Source: Deinandra increscens subsp. villosa
Lineage: Eukaryota; Streptophyta; Magnoliopsida; Asterales; Asteraceae
Reading direction: 5' to 3'
Assembly: GCA_039602395.1 (NCBI GenBank)
Contig: JBCNJP010000025.1
Location: 40,227,355 to 40,291,354 of the forward strand
Length of the DNA stretch: 64,000 nt
Positions 22,380-33,866 of this stretch are shown in pieces. Both the position numbers and the translations under genes were made by a program. The notes beneath the pieces are model-generated. The model was not told the origin of the DNA and made no database searches. It saw only the letters and a list, made by a program, of their open reading frames with translations. The stretch's first letter is position 1, and the number at the start of each line of letters is the position of its first letter.

Positions 22380-23019
22380 GGATAGATCCGAATCTGGCCC
22401 GTTAAATCCTACGCGGGTCTTCTTGACCCACAAGACTTCTTATGAGTTATGACCTCATCTAATCCTTTGGATCAAGACTTCTTCCGCGCAAATCTTTTGG
22501 GGCCCACAGAACAATCTGGCATTAATGGCCCCATGAAATTTGTTATCGCACGTGTCGCCATCTAGTAGGATCTGAAATCCTCATCTAATCCAGACCCTTT
22601 ATTCATAACGGTTTTTAGAAGATTCACGCGCGCACACGTGCAGTGAGCATGTGACACTCTCCAATGCAACCCTATGTATAAATACTTAGAGTTGCAACTG
22701 TATTTATTAATGCTTACTTTTTCACCTCAACTGGCACACACATTCTTCTCCAATAACTACGATCACTGATTCTCACGCCGGAGAGCCGTCGCAGGACACC
22801 CTTCTCTGCCCTACATTGGCTCTAACACGCTGTTACGTGTGCATGCCTTGATTTTGATCATATTAGAGTTACATGTTCGGCCCGATCTCGATATTTGAGT
22901 TAAGTTGATTTGATCTAGATCACCTTTTCGGCCAAGCTTTAGATTTGGTTCAAACATTTGCGCCATCCTCTTCTTTTTATGGCGAATACAGTTATTCATC
23001 TTCATTGATTCATTCTCGG
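22380..23019 (+). repeat. Probable gypsy LTR and leader
   Basis: This stretch is GC-richer than its surroundings, with a TATA-like TGTATAAATA at 22675-22684 followed by CT-rich text. It leads into a degenerate gypsy gag that starts at 23020. No second LTR copy was found in the window, so the boundaries are only estimates. Confidence 0.4.
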
Positions 23020-24600
23020 ATGTCTAATCAAAACCCTATTGTTCCACCGATTCCTCCGATGCTACAGGACCTCGTTCCTCCTCATTCATAAAACACCTCT
23101 AGTGGTCAGTTGTCTGACTCCGTTTAACATCCCTCACAGAAAACACAAATTCTTTTCAACCTGATGATTCAAACAATATTGATGATGATGGTATCGTACA
23201 GGGTACTGATGATGATGATATCGTACAACTCTACATATTCACAAACTCCAAATTCATCCGAGTCACAACCCAATAATTTGTTTCCCTCCTATAGAAGACT
23301 TATATTTCCTCTACTAGAGCATTTCCACTATTACCGGCTCTATACCGGGTCTTACTCGTACATCGGTGCCATCCAGTAAACCAGAATTGTTTTGCTATCA
23401 TTTATGCAACAGACGCAGTATGCTTCCTATTTCACACCCACTACAGGGGTCTCTGCCTTCATACAGCCATCAACACCGATGCCAACATTTGCAAAATGGA
23501 AAGAGAAACAGAAGCAAAAATAAGAGTATGAGAGGTATTATAAGGAGCCATCAACACCGATACCAACATTTCACATGTAGCATATGAGTTGGTTACACCA
23601 TTAGTGGCACCGCGCGTGCAACTGCATACTCCATTTCATTTCTCCCAGAATCACTAGGTACCCCATTGCTCTCCCATTTTTCTAGTGCACAGTTTACAAA
23701 TTTTGATGTTGGCATTGGTTCTAATGCGCGTCAATGGGGATCAATAGATTATTCGAAACCTTATCGACCATCCGTGCTTATCTCACGGTCTACATTTATT
23801 CCAGAGATTGCACAAGTGAATTCCTATCAAAGCTAAAAATGCCCTATGTAGTAGGCAAATATGATGGTCTATCTGATCCTAATGATCATTTTTATACGTT
23901 TTTAATGCGGACAGAGTTGAAAGTTGGTCTATACGGTATTGTTTCCATATGTTCATACAGACATTAATCGGCATGGCCCGCCTCTGGTTCGGTAGTCTTC
24001 CAGTGGGCCAGATCTGTAGTTTTAAAGAATTACAAGCTAGATTCTACAAGCAATTCTCTTAATAGAAGAGCCATACTAAAGAAAAGACGCGACCAAGAAT
24101 CTGCTGAGGATTACCTCACACGTTTAGAAAGTTTACAAATCGAAGCTCTTACTAAAGATTTGATGGTTATGGGTTTTCTTCAGGGTGTTTGTGATGATCA
24201 CCTTATTCGTAAATTGCATGGACCGAACGACATACCACAGAAAATGGAAGCTCTCATGACTACTGCTAAATTATATGTGAAACAAGAAAAATTGACTGCG
24301 CGTAGTCGCGCGTATGACCTCTTAAAGGAAACTCCAAAGGCTCCAGCAAAGAAGGAATACCGATCTGATTGGCGTGGAACCTCCCACCATGAGAGAAGGC
24401 AAGACAAGGCTCCATATAGTTCTAATCATAATTACAGCTCCACTCGCCCGCGCCATTATTCCTCGCGTACATTTAAGCGGTTGCAACCTTGTTATTCTCC
24501 ACGACGGGAACTTCTAATATTTCTGCTAAGCCACAAAGTTCCTACTCTACTTATCCAGCTCTAACCAGATCTCAAATTCCATACTGAAGTCTAAACATCT
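23020..24600 (+). pseudogene. Gypsy-type gag, degenerate
   Basis: A start MSNQNPIVPPIPPM at 23020 soon hits a stop. Farther on, the text around 23800-23950 (SRDCTSEFLSKLKMP, then GKYDGLSDPNDHFYTF) matches the capsid core of plant Ty3/gypsy Gag proteins. Pieces at 24060-24560 (KKRRDQESAEDYLTRL, LQGVCDDHLI, then a basic SHHERRQDK tail) continue it. Many stops and frame changes separate the pieces. The sequence at 24600-25429 keeps short relics but nothing that can be named, and no pol was recognised. Confidence 0.7.
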
Positions 24601-25438
24601 GCACTTGGAACCACTACACCCAATGAAAGAGAGCAACTCCAGAGACACCAAAAAGTACTATGACTTTAACAAGGCGCGTGACCACATCACAGACGATGTT
24701 TCATTCTGAAAAAAAAAAACAAATAGTGCTCCAAGTCAAGGCAGGAAAGTTTGCGCATCTTTTATAAGACAGACCCATGGGGCAGATAAAGTAGTTGAAG
24801 TTGATGCCAAGGCAAAGAAACTAAAGGATATCTTCAAGGTGGGTTCTTTCATCCCCCGCACCACTTGCACGCATACGTGGTATGTCGTAATCAGAACCAT
24901 GTCCACAAACGCACCACTCTCGTGCATGCAAAGTGGCAAAACATTACTAACCCAAAAACCCAAACCTATACCTCTACGCCACTCTCACATGAATAACGTG
25001 TTGTTTACATAGAAATAAAAAACATGAAAGCTTTACTTTCCATGGGGTTAAGATTCCATATATATATCTTATTTTAACCCCTAGTCGCGTGTCACTCACC
25101 AACTATTGTGCTTTTGAGGGCAAAAATGTTCCATCATGCACAAGGTAAGTTTTGTTTTTTAAAGACCAGTAATAAACTTTCAATATAAGCGTTTAAACCC
25201 AAAGTCAATGTTACACACCTTAAGGTTGGTTTAAAGATTCATGTTACTAACCCACCGATGGTTTATTTCCCCCAAATGAGTATAAGATTTAGCCAATCAT
25301 GACTTTAATGATTTTCTCAAAAGATGATGAAGAGTTCATAGACAAACATTAAACAAAATATTATTGAGTTGAATGCTTACAGTCTTTAGATTAAGAACAA
25401 GCAAAGCTTGAAAACAATGGGTCCAAAGGAAAACAAAT

Positions 25439-25787
25439 GGAAAATTGGAATTAAATAATCCAAGTTATTGGGTATTGGCGGATAATAATCCGAGTTCCAA
25501 TATTGGCCTACAATAATCCCAATTATTTGGGTCTTGGAATTCATTGGGCCGCCGTTAATTTTTCACTAACTCCGTTAGTTGTGTGCTGACGTGGCATATG
25601 CCACGTCAGCAAGTATGATGCCACATCACTTGCCACGTCAGCAAGTGCTAACGGAGTTAGTGAAATATTAACGGCGGCCCAATGAATTCCAAGACCCAAA
25701 TAATTGGGATTATTGTAGGCCAATATTGGAACTCGGATTATTATCCGCCAATACCCAATAACTTGGATTATTTAATTCCAATTTTCC
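25439..25787. mobile_element. Mutator-type foldback element
   Basis: The 349-bp unit is an inverted repeat over nearly its whole length, starting GGAAAATTGGAATT and ending AATTCCAATTTTCC, with a centre rich in CCACGTCAGC/GCTGACGTGG. AAAACAAAT occurs on both sides (25430-25438 and 25788-25796). A 9-bp target duplication and long terminal inverted repeats fit non-autonomous Mutator-like elements. There is no coding sequence. Confidence 0.85.
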
Positions 25788-25869
25788 AAAACAAATTAAA
25801 AAATTACAAAGAAGAGGGAAGAATTAAGCAAAGAGAAGTGTTGGACGCTAGTAATTATAGGCCAATGAT

Positions 25870-26105
25870 GTATGAATGACACGGGTCGTGTCGACCAGAG
25901 CATGGGCTGTGTCGATCTGAGGATCAAGGATCAACATCATATCTTTGTTGTACTTGGCATATGTCGTGTTGTTGAGAGGCACAAGTCGTGGTGATCAGAG
26001 GCACATGTCGTCCTTGTCAGAAACAAAATTCAACTCTTTTGTACTTGCAGTAGCATGACACGGGCCGTGTCATAGTAGGGCACGGGACGTGACAAAGGCC
26101 AAAAT
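25870..26105. repeat. Palindromic CACGGGYCGTG motif array
   Basis: About seven variants of ACACGGGTCGTGT lie in 230 bp: GACACGGGTCGTGTC near 25877, GCATGGGCTGTGTC, CATATGTCGTGTT, GCACAAGTCGTGG, GCACATGTCGTCC, GACACGGGCCGTGTC near 26057 and GCACGGGACGTGAC. No element boundary is visible around it. The organisation resembles the leader arrays of the LTR elements here, so it may be a leader relic of another family. Confidence 0.5.
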
Positions 26106-27818
26106 TCACCAAAGCTTCATTTTTCTTCTATTTTCTTCATACTTGGTTTCTTTTGGGATTTTACCCTAGATTAAACTGAAAACTACAACTGAAATAATAT
26201 TATACTGTTTAATTAGAAATAATCCAAAATACGAGGTATAAATGTTGTAAAACTATGTATAATTTCTATCAGCTCCTCTTTAAGATGCATTTCCATCTGG
26301 AAATCAACCTTAGAGCACTTAAACTTCATTTCAAAAACCACACGCTAAGCCTTTTCCTTAAGGACCTTGATCCTCTCCTCTTCCAACAATCTCTTCAATT
26401 TGTCTACCTCCTCCTGCACAACCTTCCTCTCAAAAGTGTCAATGCTAGCGCGCCTGACTAGTTCTTGATAACGAGTGTTGTCCACTGCTAAACCAACCGC
26501 TAAATCATTTGAAAGGTCAGAGGAAGACTACTACTGCATATGTTGGGTTTCACAGTGGCATCCAGGTTACCGGTTACCTATAAAAGTAAAACAACTCTTA
26601 CCTAAATGGTTATGTTAACACTTTTAACTCAGAGCGTAAAACCAATTGATCATATCAATTAACGTAGCGGAATAAATAAAAACAAATTGCAACAGGATCA
26701 CAATTACCGAACGCGCAAACAGAGATAAATCATAAAACAATCTAAACTAATAGTGATTTTAGATATACCTTGACGGTGTTGAACAAATCTTCAAGACACC
26801 CAGTTACAACGAACCGATGCTAGCTTGAAACAAAATGATGAAGCAAAGAAAGAAGCTGCCACATGGACCCATCGCATGTCGTGATGATCCTTGGGCAGGT
26901 CTTCGTGACTCGCGAGCATATTCGGTGAACCAAAAACCCAATTCCAAACAATCCCGTCTCCTTCCTACAATCCAAACCAATTTGAGATCATTCTTGGTCG
27001 ATTATAAAGGCAGCAAGAACAGAAACAGGTGATTGAGATATGGCATATGTTAGATGAATCGATATCCGACAATAAGGCAGCGGAGGTTGGTGATGGGCGA
27101 TAGTGAGGCTATCACTTGATGGTAATGAATTGATCGCTCGGATCTCGAGCGGACGACCTGGCGGTTTTACATGATGGCATGGCAAGGGTTGGACTGAAGC
27201 ATGGAATCCCATGTCATAAACCCACGTAGTGATGCGAAGACGACAACTAATGGTGGTCGCTTAAAGCGGTCAGCGACGGCTCAAAGGTTGAGGTCCATAT
27301 GATGTTCGCACAGGAGAAGAAAAGAAATGGTTTTCTAAAAAAAAATTGTGGTTTCATGAGTAAACTTATCAACAATGTTTATTGACAAAATATTGTGTCA
27401 TAATAACTTAGGTTGTTTTTATCAGTTTCTTATGACTCCTCCATGATCCATTAGATAAAATATGTCCGCAGACATAAGGATATACCCCTGAGTTGACATT
27501 TCATATCCTTTGAATGCAATAAAGTCAAAATTTAGAGATAGTCAACTATTTTAAGTTCCTCACTCCTTCAATAGTTCAAATTTATAGTCTTTCGTTTCTT
27601 ATAGATATTGAAATGCCATCTTAGATGCTTTATGAATTAAACTTGGGAAATGATTTTCATCATTTCTAGTATTTCAGCATTGTAGTCAATATCTAAACGA
27701 GTATAAACTTGAACATACGTAAGACTTCTAACTAATGAAGTGTGAGGTTTAATTACTTGAACCTTTATTATTAATCTCCTTTAGTTACTAGAGTTACAGA
27801 CTGAGAGTAATGTTGCAT
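26106..27818. other. Unassigned sequence
   Basis: No supported gene. The 26830-27030 region on the plus strand has a 65-codon frame, and the opposite strand has a 74-codon frame; neither resembles a known protein and codon use is not convincing. There is no terminal repeat. Confidence 0.45.
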
Positions 27819-28018
27819 GTCTCATTAGGTTCGTCTTGGTGTATTTTGATGCTTGTTGCATAAGAAGCATCTCCAAGATTATAATGTCAAAATTATGCGA
27901 GTACACATAATTAAGTCATATGAGACTTAATCAATGTCTCATTAGGTTGGCCTTGGTGTATTTTAATGCTTGTTGCATAAGAAGCATCTCCAAGATTTTA
28001 ATGTCAAAATTATGCGAG
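27819..28018. repeat. Two direct repeats of about 83 bp
   Basis: GTCTCATTAGGTT...AAAATTATGCGAG occurs at 27819-27901 and 27936-28018, 117 bp apart, with about four differences. Each copy contains the inverted pair GATGCTTGTTGC / GCATAAGAAGCATC. Function unknown; probably a local duplication. Confidence 0.7.
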
Positions 28019-28249
28019 AATAAGTCACTTTGACTCATGCAACAAAACTAACATATTACTTGCCTAAAATAATGTATATAAGGGCAAGTGCTGTAGTAGT
28101 TGCTCCCACTCATCTTAAGGTAGGTCCATTTATCCACTTATTCTTGATGAAGAATGGTTACATTTATAATTTCATCGAAATTTAAATTTCACTTAAGTTT
28201 GCTTATATTTGCTGATGACTTGTTTTTTGTCTTTGATGGTTTTAGGGGA

Positions 28250-28870
28250 TGTTGGTGTGGGGTGTTTGGCCTTTAAATGGTCTTATGATATTGCATGTTA
28301 GCTTGTTTTGTTGCTGCAAATGGTTGGCTACTAATAGTAAGTTCGGCTGCCCGGATTGGAAGATGATGATATTACTTCAACAAAGCTGCACTGCCATGAG
28401 ATCAACTGGTTTGGATGTTTAACTACATTGTGGCTATTGTGGTCGGATGAGGTATTGTGTATGGTCCTAATGTGGTTATTTTGGGCGCTGTTGTGGATTG
28501 CTTTCTTAGCAGCAAGGGCTGACTTCTTGGTAGTTTAGGTTTTTTGGTTCCTTTGTTACTGGTCTTGGAAATTAACTTCCAAAGTTTTGGGTTGCTTGGT
28601 TTGGAGATGGACGACTGTTTGTCAACACAAAAAGTTTTCATTAAAGACTGCTTGGTTGTTATGGAAATAGCCATCTATTCGGGTCGTTTGAGTTGGTGGA
28701 TTTCTATTATAGTTGTCTTGTATTTTGGTTGTATTCCGGTTGTTAGGATTGTTGTTTGGTGTTTCTATGCTCTCTTAGCTGTTAAGGTTGGGAATTGTCC
28801 AACCTAATGGTTTTGTGAGTGCTCTTCTTGTACTTTTTTGTTCTATTTATTTATTTTGTCGGGTTTCCCA
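28250..28870 (+). mobile_element. 5'-truncated LINE, 3' UTR only
   Basis: It aligns with the last 640 bp of the LINE at 35781-39130: shared anchors are ATTGCATGTTA near 28290, TTGGAAGATGATGA near 28358, GTTAAGGTTGGGAATTGTCC near 28780 and a CGGGTTTCCC end matching CGGGCTTTGCC. No coding sequence of the LINE is kept, and the long open frames are not conserved. A short A run ends it. I could not define a target duplication. Confidence 0.65.
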
Positions 28871-29138
28871 AATTGAAACCTTGAGTTTAGTTTATGAACA
28901 TGTCTTTATGTTGAGTGAGTATTAAGGAAAGATACTTTATGAGTGAGTAATAAGGACAACGATGATCTCTCAAGGAATCCTTTAGAAAGAAGAATTCTTA
29001 AGTTGTTGATAGCTTTTAGAAACCAATAATGGTTTATAACGTTCAATTTCTCCTTTCGGATTCCGTTTAGCCATGAATAACTAAACTTCTAATGTTATTC
29101 TGATCTAGGCAGTTAAACTCATCATAGCTTTATTCCAT
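28871..29138. other. Unassigned spacer between LINE copies
   Basis: AT-rich spacer with no gene. Its last 16 bases hold one copy of the target duplication of the next LINE. Confidence 0.5.
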
Positions 29139-29337
29139 CAGATGATTGATTGCTTTTTTTTTGGGAAAGGTTTCCCCGGTGATTCATTAATAATAAAACC
29201 AAACAAAACAAGTAGAAAGCAGAAACACTTTCTAGTTCAGACAAGGACATGCCCCTGAAAGTAAACAAAGCACACAGCCAAAACAATACAACACACTCAA
29301 CTAGCACAACTAGAAAACAAACAAGAGGACGCCAACC

Positions 29338-30787
29338 TTAGCCCCCATTGTCAAACACAAAATCATCAGCCACCCCCCACTCTGCAAGTCGAGCAATAAC
29401 AAGAGGGGTCTTCTGAAACTTTAAACTAGCAAGTCTAATCCGAGCAACATCAACAATCAACAAACCGAGCACATCTGGCGAACGAGTCTTATTGCAAAAA
29501 AGATGATTATTTCGTTCCTGCCAAACAAAATAAGTAGCCGCAGCAACCATTACCCTACTAACAATAGAGTCAAATGACTTAGACTCAGCAGACCTACAAA
29601 GCTCCCCAAAAATCTCTGACCAAATAGGGTTGCTCACCACGAACCTCAACCTGGAAGGAACTAAGTCCCAAACACGTCTCGAATACGAACACATAAAAAA
29701 TAGATGATTAATAGAATCAAAGTTAGCACAGCAGAGAGGACAGCACATCATATTCTGGTTCTGTCTTCTACTATCCCATCTCAGCATCCTATCATGCGTA
29801 AGAAGTTTATTCTTCAAAATCAGCCACATGTTTAACGTGTGCTTAGGAATGCAATGATAGAACCATACCACACAAGTCCAAGGAACTTCAGGCAAGCTAA
29901 CACGAATGGAGTCCCAAGCAACCGAAGCAGAAAAATCACCGCTATAATTGCCCGAAACCCAAACCATCCAGTCACAAACCCCCGAATGGAAGACCGGCAG
30001 CTCAACCACCAACGAATCCCAACCATTAGGGACCCCATTCTCAACCAGATCAGCCACAAAGGCGGAATCCTGTAAACGAGCACTATACACCATACGAGGC
30101 GTAATAAACTAACATAACGGGCCAACATCACTCCATCTATCAAACCATGCCGACGAAGAAGTCCCATCACTAATAAGAACCCAAATAAATGGACGAATCA
30201 CCGGATGAAGCAACAATATCTTTACGCTAGCTCTAACCACAATTATGAGGGATCCGAATGTCCCAAAAGTGTCGAGAGCGCAAATGGTAAGAGTAAACCC
30301 AAGCAACCCATAACGACTCCCATTTGGACAATATACTCCAAATGTGAGTAGCCATAAGTGACCTGTTAGTATCTCTTAACCGACGAATCCCCAACCCACC
30401 TTCAGTCTTCGGAACACACAAGGTTTTCCATGCCACCTTAGCCCGACCATTATCAACCGGCCTAATACCCCACAAGAAATCACGCATCTTAGCCTCGAGC
30501 TCTTTAATTATACTACAAGGCAAGATAAACATAGATGACCAATAAACCTGCATCGACATTAGAACAGACCGAACCAATTGGAGACAGCCCGCAGTAGACA
30601 GGAATTTATTTAGCCAACTCGAAATTCTAGAATTCAGCCTGTAAACCAGTATACTATAGTCATTATAACGAAGACGGGAGGAGATAAGATGAACCCCTAA
30701 ATATCTGACCGGCAGTACCCCTTCAACAAACGGGAGAACATCAAGAATATACGCCTTTATAACGTCCAGAACGTTACAAAAGAACAC
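29338..30787 (-). pseudogene. LINE ORF2, thumb and C-terminal zinc-binding region
   Basis: Several frames cover the end of the LINE reverse transcriptase: LPVRYLGVHLISSRL (30700), WSSMFILP and LWGIRPVDNGRAKVAW (about 30430-30540), SAWFDRWSDVGPLC (about 30120), and KHTLNMWLILKNKLLTHDRM (about 29810). CCPLCCANFDSINHLFFMC near 29700-29750 is the zf-RVT Cys/His motif typical of plant LINEs. Frameshifts near 30100 and 30230 break it. The stop at 29338 leaves a 3' UTR of about 180 bp. Confidence 0.85.
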
Positions 30788-30835
30788 AGTACTCTTCTAC
30801 ACACTAGGCATCAATATAGACATCACTGTAAACAA

Positions 30836-31670
30836 CTATAACAACCTGAATATACTCTTAGCCGAATAAAGATCCCTGTGCACAAACATAAACAGGTCAT
30901 CAGCAAAACACAAGTTAATAATTCCCTGTTTAGCACATTTATGATGATACCGGAAAGCCGGATCACTTCCGGTATTCTTCTGCAAAATAAGAGTGAGAAC
31001 TTCCATAACCATATTAAACAGGTAAGGAGAAGCCGGATCACCTTGGCGAAGGCCTCGCATGCCCCAAATAACAATGAACATTACCATTGATGGAGATAGA
31101 ATAAGACGAGGAAGTAACACAAACCATTATCCATTTAACCATAGTATCGTGAAAACCAAAACCCCTTAGAACACTCTCAAAAAACAACCAATTGACAGTA
31201 TCATACGCCTTCTGAATATCCACCTTAAAAGCACACCTCAAAGGACCATACTACCTATGGTAATTATGCATAAGCTCCTGAGTAAGTAAAATGTTATCAG
31301 AAATCCTTTGACCAGGAATAAACGTTGATTGATTGATGCTTATAATTTGGCCGAGACCATCTTTGGTTCTACTGGCAATAATCTTGCTAATACACTTGTA
31401 GAAAATATTACAACAAGCAATGGGCCGATAATCTAACACACTAGCTGGAGTGGAAAACTTAGGAAAGAGAGCAATGGAAGTATGATTAATTACCTTCAGA
31501 AGGTTACCCATCACAAAGAAATCCCTAGTAGCAACAGTAAACTCCACACCGATAATAGGCCACGCTTTTTTGAAAAAGGCAGCCGAATACCCATCAGAAC
31601 CCGAGGCCTTATCATCATTCATCGAAAACACCGCATTAGGAATCTCCTCATCAGCCACCATTCTAATCAT
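30836..31670 (-). pseudogene. LINE reverse transcriptase core, broken
   Basis: It contains DDKASGSDGYSAAFFKKAW, then ALFPKFSTPASVLDYRPIAC (31430-31480) and INQSTFIPGQRISDNILLTQE (31270-31340). KVDIQKAYDTVNWLFFE carries the first catalytic Asp, GMRGLRQGDPASPYLF follows near 31030-31075, and INLCFADDLFMF near 30890-30920 carries the catalytic Asp pair of LINE enzymes. Stops and shifts near 31250 and 31100 separate the pieces, so it is inactive. Confidence 0.9.
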
Positions 31671-31785
31671 ATGGGTCGCAACCTCAGTATCTAACCGATT
31701 AGAAAATAAACCCTCAATACCATCAAGATTAGCAATCCCATCAATACCAAGGAACTCTTCATAGTGAGAAACAAGGGCCTCCGGC

Positions 31786-32427
31786 TAGGCCTGTAAACGA
31801 ACCGAACGTTTAGTGAACAGCTCGTGAACCGTTCGGCGGGAAGTTCGTTTATGTTCGTTTATTTACTAAATGAACGAAAAGGAACAAAATTTTTTGTTCA
31901 TTTAATTAAATGAACGAACATGAACAACTGTCTCGTTCGTTCATTTATGTTCGTGAATGTTCGTTTATTTATGTTAATGTATATGTGTTTGTTTATGTTC
32001 GATTACGTTCATTTACGTTTATTTATTTTTATTAATATAATAATATAAGATATTTTATTAATAAAATACTTAAATTAAGATTGTTGGATGAGTCCTTATC
32101 GATTTTGGAATGATATATGAACATTTGAACCATTCTTTTAGATGTTTTTCTTGATTATTGACATTGTTAGAATCAAGGTGTGGTTCTTTATGTTCGCTTA
32201 AATTTGTGATCGTTTAAAATTATGTTTGTGAACCGTTCGTTTAGTCTTAAACGAACGAACATAAACAAACACGAACATGACAATTTCCTTAATGAACGAA
32301 CACGAACAAGAAAATTTTTGTTCGACTAATGTTCGTGTTCATGTTTATGTTCATGTTTGCTTAAAGTTAAATGAACGAACACGAACATGCCCCCTGTTCG
32401 TGCTCGTTCGGTTCATTTACAGGCCTA
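31786..32427. mobile_element. hAT-type non-autonomous element in the LINE
   Basis: The 642-bp unit starts TAGGCCTGTAAACGAACCGAA and ends TTCGGTTCATTTACAGGCCTA, an imperfect terminal inverted repeat. CCTCCGGC (31778-31785) and TCTCCGGC (32428-32435) flank it, an 8-bp duplication with one mismatch, as expected for hAT elements. The interior is filled with GTTCGTTTATGTTCG-like words and their complements. There is no transposase. Confidence 0.85.
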
Positions 32428-32435
32428 TCTCCGGC

Positions 32436-33400
32436 ATCGCATCACCCTCATGAGTCACACCATGAATATCACAAATCGTATCAATCATGTTCCGGTGCTG
32501 CCTACACTTAAGTGAATTATGGAAGAAAGCCGTATTAGAATACCCCATTGCTAACCAATGAATCTTAGACTTCTGCTTCAAAAAAACGCTTCTTATCTAA
32601 ACTCGCAACCTGAAAACGACATAAACATTCCGCCTCCCAGTTTCTCAGAACTGATCCGAAGGATTCAGATCAACAGCTTTTTGCGCCTCATCCAATTGCC
32701 TGCGCAACGTATTCACTGTCTTATGAATGTCACCTTGCATGGTGAGCATTCTACGTAAAGGTTTTTTTAAGCATCTTGAGTTTTTTCATAACCTTAAACT
32801 GATGAACCCCATAAACCACCATATCCTAATTATCCTTCACAATCTATAAAAATTCCGGCTTGTAAGCTAAGAAATTGATAAATTTAAACGGAGCATGCTT
32901 TTTAATAAAATGACTAGGAATTTTGAGAACACACGGGGAGTGATCGGAGATGCGATACGACTGGAAGACCACCGACGCATTGGAAAGAGGTCCGTATGCC
33001 CCACATTCCCCATAACCAGATCAAGTTTCTTTAAGAGACCCAATCCCCCCCTTCGGCTTTTTATTCCAAGTAAAGTGCAAACCAGAGCTATTAAGATCAA
33101 AAACTTCCAAATTCCTGATACAATCATTGAATCGACCATCCCCAGATCAGGTTTAGACAAACCCACCGATTTATCTTCGACATGAAGCGTGTATTAAAAT
33201 CTCCCATAATAACCCAAGCACTATCCTTCACAAACAACTTATGAATTTCCAAATTCTGCCATAGCCATCTACGAGTAACATAGTTGTCATTAGCATAAAC
33301 AAACAAGCAAAACATAACCACCAAAAAATGTTTAATAACCACTTGCATATGAAGAAACCGATCAGTCATTAAAAGAGTCATAACATCCAACAATCAGTGT
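32436..33400 (-). pseudogene. LINE endonuclease region, degenerate
   Basis: In the minus strand, AWVIMGDFNTRF near 33190-33225 is the catalytic GDFN motif of AP-type LINE endonucleases. FVYANDN, RRWLW and further short matches lie in adjoining frames. The final SDH motif appears as the antisense of GGAGTGATCGGAG near 32937. The domain is split by frameshifts, and the region between 33400 and 33867 is too decayed to place. Confidence 0.65.
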
Positions 33401-33866
33401 CCCATCCCACAATGATTAGAGTTCCTTTAGACTGCATAGAATTCGACACCCAATCCCATTTACGAAAAACCCCTTTGCACACCTTTAAAAGATTAGCCAT
33501 TTCCACATGTGACTCCAAAATAGCACACAAACTCAATTTGTTATCACGAACCAACTGACGAACCTCATTTTATTTTAGTGAGTGGTTCAGGCCCCTAATA
33601 TTCCAAAAGGCCAAACTAATCATTTGAAAACATTTAATGAAGGAGTGCTTGCCCCTTTAGATCCGTCAGGCATAAATTCATCAGTTTCATCATCAACATC
33701 ACGAACCACTTCCAATTGAGTACCTCCCGAATCATTACCAAGTTGAGAATTAAGAAAATAATACAGAGTATGATTCACGGAACTAGTCCCACCTTTGGGC
33801 TCCTTACCCTTTTTCGAACCACCTTTTGTCGACTCTCCACCACTGTTACCCGAGATCGGTCTATAT

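Noticed and set aside
26835..27212. Overlapping frames on both strands around 27 kb
   Set aside because: No similarity or splice context; either could be chance in this less AT-rich patch.
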